A stretch of DNA of 64,000 nt from Lentzea flava (lineage in GTDB: Bacteria; Actinomycetota; Actinomycetes; Mycobacteriales; Pseudonocardiaceae). The notes under the pieces are model-generated. The model saw nothing but the letters and a program-made list of their open reading frames with translations. It ran no database searches and had not been told where the DNA came from. Position numbers and translations under genes: made by a program. Positions within the stretch are counted from its first letter, which is position 1, and every line of letters begins with the position of its first letter. Of this stretch, positions 60,619 through 64,000 are shown in pieces. The stretch is from contig NZ_BMRE01000025.1 in the NCBI RefSeq assembly GCF_014648475.1, positions 54,560 through 118,559 on the forward strand, in the 5' to 3' direction.

Positions 60619-62246
60619 CACATGCGCTCCGGGGCGGTCACGCCGAGCAGGCCGAGGCCCGCGGCGAAGACCCGCCTGGTCGCGTTGACGAGCTGAAGCC
60701 TGACCTGGTGCAACGGAGTCGTCTCCTCATCACCGCGTGGAAGCACGCGGCAGTCCTGCTGGAAGCGGTGGTACGTGCCCGCGAGCTCTTCTAGGTAGCG
60801 AGCCACGCGGTGGGGTTCCCGCAGTTCGGCGGCGGTGGCCACCACGCGCGGGAACTCGCCGATCGTGCGGATGAGGTCGCCCTCGCGCTCGTGGGTGAGC
60901 AGCGCGAAGTCCCCACCTGGGGTGATGCCGAGGTCGGCGGCGTTGCGGAGGATCGACGACGTGCGCGCGTGGGCGTACTGCACGTAGTAGACCGGGTTGT
61001 CGTTGCTGTGCTTGCGCAGCAGGTCGAGGTCGATGTCGAGGCTGGAGTCGACCGACGAGCGGATCATGGCGTACCGCGCCGCGTCCACGCCGACCGCGTC
61101 GACCAGGTCCTCCATCGTGATGACGGTGCCGGCGCGCTTGCTCATCCGCACCGGCTGGCCGCCGCTGACGAGGTTCACGAGCTGGCCGATCAGCACCTCG
61201 ACGCTGTCCGGGTCGCCGCCCAGCACCGCCGCGGCCGCCTTGAGACGTGCGGTGTAGCCGTGGTGGTCGGCGCCGAGCATGTAGATGAACCGGTCGAAGC
61301 CGCGGCTCTGCTTGTCCGCGAGGTAGGCGATGTCACCGGCGATGTAGGCCGGGTTGCCGTCGCCCTTGATGACGACCCTGTCCTTGTCGTCGCCGTAGTC
61401 GGTGGACCGCAGCCACCAGGCGCCGTCCTTCTCGTACAGCGAGCCGTTGGCCTTGAGCTTCGCCACGGTGTCGGCGACCGCGCCGCTCTGGTGCAGCGAG
61501 AGCTCGGAGAAGAAGACGTCGAAGTGGGTGCCGAAGTCGTCCAGGCTGCGCTTGATCTCGTCGATCATCAGCTCGAGGCCGACGCGGCGCACGGTCGCGG
61601 GGTCGCCGAGCGCGCCCGGCTCGCGGCGCAGCACCTCGGCCGCGATCTCGCCGACGTACGTGCCCGCGTAGCCGTCCTCCGGCACGGGCTCGCCCTTCGC
61701 GGCGGCGATCAGCGACCCGACGAACCTGTCGATCTGCGCGCCCGCGTCGTTGATGTAGTACTCGCGCGTGATCTCGGCGCCGCGGGCCTGCAGCACGCGG
61801 CCGATCGCGTCGCCGACGGCCGCCCAGCGCGCACCACCCAGGTGGATGGGGCCGGTCGGGTTCGCGGAGACGAACTCCAGGTTGATCTTCTGGCCGGCGA
61901 GCTCGCTGCCGGTGCCGTAGCCGTCCTTGAGCGCGTCCTCGACGATGGCGCCCTGGGCCTCGGTGGCGATGGTGAGGTTCAGAAAGCCCGGTCCGGCCAC
62001 GTCGGCCTTGGCGATGGCGGGCTGTTCGGCGAGGGCGTCGGCGAGCCACGTGGCGAAGTCGCGCGGTGCGACGCCGACCTTCTTGGCGAGCTGGAGCGCG
62101 ATGTTCGTGGCGTAGTCGCCGTGCTCGGGGTTCCTGGGTCGCTCGACGGTCACCTGCTCGGGGAGCGCGGTGGTGTCCAGACGTCGGTCGGCCAGCAACC
62201 GGGCAACCGCGGTCCAGACGAGATCGGCGAGCGCTTCAGGGGTCAC
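60618..62246 (-). CDS. argS: Arginyl-tRNA synthetase
   Basis: 542-residue class I synthetase. The HIGH-type motif is ANPTGPIHLGGARW and the KMSKS-type motif VRMSKRAGTVI; the C-terminal anticodon-binding domain ends LGLLGVTAPERM. GTG 62246 gives the normal N-terminus (TPEALADLVWTAVARLL); the ORF extends upstream without family similarity. Confidence 0.97.
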   Translation of the reverse strand: MTPEALADLVWTAVARLLADRRLDTTALPEQVTVERPRNPEHGDYATNIALQLAKKVGVAPRDFATWLADALAEQPAIAKADVAGPGFLNLTIATEAQGAIVEDALKDGYGTGSELAGQKINLEFVSANPTGPIHLGGARWAAVGDAIGRVLQARGAEITREYYINDAGAQIDRFVGSLIAAAKGEPVPEDGYAGTYVGEIAAEVLRREPGALGDPATVRRVGLELMIDEIKRSLDDFGTHFDVFFSELSLHQSGAVADTVAKLKANGSLYEKDGAWWLRSTDYGDDKDRVVIKGDGNPAYIAGDIAYLADKQSRGFDRFIYMLGADHHGYTARLKAAAAVLGGDPDSVEVLIGQLVNLVSGGQPVRMSKRAGTVITMEDLVDAVGVDAARYAMIRSSVDSSLDIDLDLLRKHSNDNPVYYVQYAHARTSSILRNAADLGITPGGDFALLTHEREGDLIRTIGEFPRVVATAAELREPHRVARYLEELAGTYHRFQQDCRVLPRGDEETTPLHQVRLQLVNATRRVFAAGLGLLGVTAPERM

Positions 62247-62415
62247 GACGCATGAGTCTAGAGAAGCGTTGTCGCAGGTCTCGACCGGGTTACCGGGTCT
62301 CGGAGGGTGAGACGGCAAGTGTTAACGCCCACGTGGTATCGCTACGCGCTGACAGTGATCAGACACGAAGTCCCTACACTGGCGCCGGTTGACCAGGACG
62401 ACATCTGAGGCGGAC

Positions 62416-63243
62416 ATGGTAAGCGGCAAGAAGACGAAGGCCACACGCAGCAGCGTGGCGGCCGCGCGTTCCTCCGTGGTGGCGAGCAAGCCGAAGCCGT
62501 GGGGCACGATCATCGCGGTGATCGCCGTGCTCGGCCTGGCCGGCGGCGTGTTCGGGTATGCGTACTCGCAGATCCACGCGAACAACGTCAAAGAGGCCGC
62601 CCTGGCCAAGTGGAAGCCCTCCGACACGAACAAGGACCCGTCGACGCAGCTCGCGGGCATCGTGATCAAGGACTACAAGGGCTCCCGCCACGTCGAGCCG
62701 ACCCAGCGCGTCGCCTACGACCAGACCCCCGCCTTCGGCGGCCCGCACGACTCGCAGTGGGCCGACTGCACGGGTGTCGTCTACGACAAGGCCGTCCGCA
62801 CCGAGAACATGGTCCACGGTCTCGAGCACGGCGCCGTCTGGATCGCGTACAACCCCGACCAGATCAAGGACGACGCGCTCAACAAGCTCAAGGCCAAGGC
62901 CGAGGGCCAGCCGTACACGATGCTGTCGCCGTTCCCCGGCCTCGACAAGCCGATCTCGCTGCAGTCGTGGGGCCACCAGCTGAAGCTGGACAGCGCCGAC
63001 GACGAGCGCATCGACCAGTTCATCTCCTCGCTGCGCCGCAACCCGAACACCTACCCCGAGGTCGGCGCGTCCTGCGAGAACTCGCAGTTCCTGGCCAACC
63101 CGGCGCCGTTCGTGGCCGAGAAGCCGGGCGCCGACGCGGTGCCGATGGACGGCGGCAAGGACGAGTCCAAGACCGAAGGTCAGCAGCCGGACATGAGCAC
63201 GCCTCCGTCGTCGGGCTCCGCCTCGACGCCGCCGTCCAGCTGA
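62416..63243 (+). CDS. DUF3105 membrane-anchored protein
   Basis: 275 residues: a basic N-terminus, one transmembrane helix (IIAVIAVLGLAGGVFGYAY), then the extracytoplasmic DUF3105 domain with the conserved HGLEHGAVWIAY and two further histidines, likely a metal site. The function is unknown; the tail is Ser/Pro-rich. ATG 62416 follows TGAGGCGG. It shares one base with the start of the DUF305 gene. Confidence 0.88.
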   Translation: MVSGKKTKATRSSVAAARSSVVASKPKPWGTIIAVIAVLGLAGGVFGYAYSQIHANNVKEAALAKWKPSDTNKDPSTQLAGIVIKDYKGSRHVEPTQRVAYDQTPAFGGPHDSQWADCTGVVYDKAVRTENMVHGLEHGAVWIAYNPDQIKDDALNKLKAKAEGQPYTMLSPFPGLDKPISLQSWGHQLKLDSADDERIDQFISSLRRNPNTYPEVGASCENSQFLANPAPFVAEKPGADAVPMDGGKDESKTEGQQPDMSTPPSSGSASTPPSS

Positions 63244-63929
63244 TGACCTCACCGGAAGAGACCGAGACCGGGCGTCCCTCCGGGGTCGCCCGGACCCTCG
63301 TCATCACCGCGGCCGTCCTCGCCGTGCTCCTGCTGGGCGCGGCGATCGGCCTGCTCGTGAAGCTCCCCGGCTCGACGACGTCCGCGGCACCGGCCTCCGG
63401 TTCCGTGGACGTCGGCTTCTGCCAGGACATGGCGGTGCACCACCTGCAGGGCATCCAGATGGCCAACATCGCCCGCGACCGCACCACCGACCCGGACGTC
63501 CGGCAGCTCGCCTTCGACATCGCCTCCACCCAGCTCGAACAGGTGGGGCGGATGAAGGGCTGGCTGATGATGTGGAACGAGCACGAGCAGTCGCCCAACG
63601 GCGTCTACATGGCGTGGATGAACGACGCGGGCATCCACGGCCACGGCGCCACGACCGCCGAACCGGGCAAGCCGCTCATGCCCGGCATGGCCACCACCGA
63701 GGAGCTCACGAAGCTGCGCGGGCTCTCCGGCCGCGACCTCGAGGTGTACTTCCTGCAGCTGATGATCCGTCACCACACGGGTGGCGCGCCGATGGCCGAG
63801 TTCGCGGCCCAGCGGGCGGGGCAGCCGTTCGTTCGGACGCTCGCCGACAACATGCTGAAGTCGCAGACCGCGGAGCTCGACGTCATGAAGGACCTGCTGG
63901 CGAAGCGCGGAGCCGCCCCGCTGCCGTAG
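63243..63929 (+). CDS. DUF305 membrane-anchored protein, possible copper binding
   Basis: 228 residues: an N-terminal helix (TLVITAAVLAVLLLGAAIGL) and a DUF305 domain, a four-helix ferritin-like fold rich in His and Met (QDMAVHHLQGIQMANIA, LMIRHHTGGAPMAEFAA). DUF305 proteins are linked to copper or silver handling in some bacteria. The start overlaps the DUF3105 stop (TGATG), so the two form an operon, probably in the cell envelope. Confidence 0.88.
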   Translation: MTSPEETETGRPSGVARTLVITAAVLAVLLLGAAIGLLVKLPGSTTSAAPASGSVDVGFCQDMAVHHLQGIQMANIARDRTTDPDVRQLAFDIASTQLEQVGRMKGWLMMWNEHEQSPNGVYMAWMNDAGIHGHGATTAEPGKPLMPGMATTEELTKLRGLSGRDLEVYFLQLMIRHHTGGAPMAEFAAQRAGQPFVRTLADNMLKSQTAELDVMKDLLAKRGAAPLP

Positions 63930-64000
63930 CCAGGTCGTGCTCGATGAAGGGCTCCTTCCTCCACTGAACTGGTCCCGGAAAGTTGGACTGGCTAAGTAAA
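63930..64000. other. Right edge, no gene seen
   Basis: The last 71 bases after the DUF305 stop contain no ORF or RNA gene I can support. Confidence 0.5.

Noticed and set aside
62340..62400. CTGACA...TACACT as a promoter for the DUF3105 gene
   Set aside because: The spacer is about 20 bases, too long for a confident call.
63930..64000. Possible tRNA near the right edge, since a tRNA-Arg can lie near argS
   Set aside because: No cloverleaf arms or TTCGA loop could be found.

Overview
The window is high-GC actinomycete chromosome, most like Pseudonocardiales (Lentzea/Saccharothrix/Actinosynnema type); that placement is inference. The evidence is strong G/C third-position bias, many GTG starts, DUF3558 lipoproteins, ESX-type substrates, a MurA with Asp at the fosfomycin site, NucS, and an ethylmalonyl-CoA mutase-type enzyme. 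I saw no tRNA, rRNA, CRISPR array, transposase or phage gene.

Read right to left, the backbone is the block familiar from mycobacteria: argS-lysA-hom-thrC-thrB-rho-rpmE-prfA-prmC-sua5-wecA-atpI-atpBEFHAGD-atpC-DUF2550-cobalamin adenosyltransferase-murA, with nucS further on. Four accessory blocks interrupt or flank it. (1) A BAAT-type thioesterase plus lpdA lies between prfA and prmC (49.0-51.6 kb). (2) A plus-strand ESX substrate cassette, followed by a decayed second copy, lies between prmC and sua5 (40.1-48.2 kb). (3) A sigma factor/regulator pair, a heterodimeric ABC exporter and an MFS transporter lie between atpD and atpC (24.1-30.2 kb), so atpC is cut off from its operon. (4) Left of the mutase gene there is a Trypco2 plus trypsin-STAND-TPR conflict pair (13.7-18.9 kb) and two secreted cell-wall hydrolases sharing a seven-repeat lectin-like propeller (9.2-12.8 kb).

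Region by region: 1-0.9 kb partial aldehyde dehydrogenase; 1-4.2 kb lipoprotein, microprotein and sodium:solute symporter with its small partner; 4.3-6.1 kb zinc-ribbon protein, nucS, NUDIX; 6.1-9.2 kb AraC-type regulator, membrane protein, SDR and XRE regulator; 9.2-12.9 kb propeller hydrolases; 13-18.9 kb ECHDC3-like protein and the STAND system; 19-24 kb B12-dependent mutase, murA, adenosyltransferase, atpC; 24-30 kb sigma/ABC/MFS island; 30.4-37.6 kb ATP synthase; 37.7-39.5 kb wecA and sua5; 40-48 kb ESX region; 48-56 kb translation and transcription termination genes (prmC, prfA, rpmE, rho) with lpdA; 56-62 kb threonine/lysine genes and argS; 62-64 kb DUF3105/DUF305 pair.

Most operons are tightly packed with ATGA or GTGA overlaps (trypco2/STAND, ABC pair, ESX cassette, argS/lysA/hom/thrC/thrB). 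Seven of nine convergent pairs overlap at their ends, six of them by exactly 4 bp. The candidates for something unusual are the trypsin-STAND system, the propeller hydrolases with an 11-bp periodic repeat upstream, the displaced atpC, and the recombined ESX cassette.
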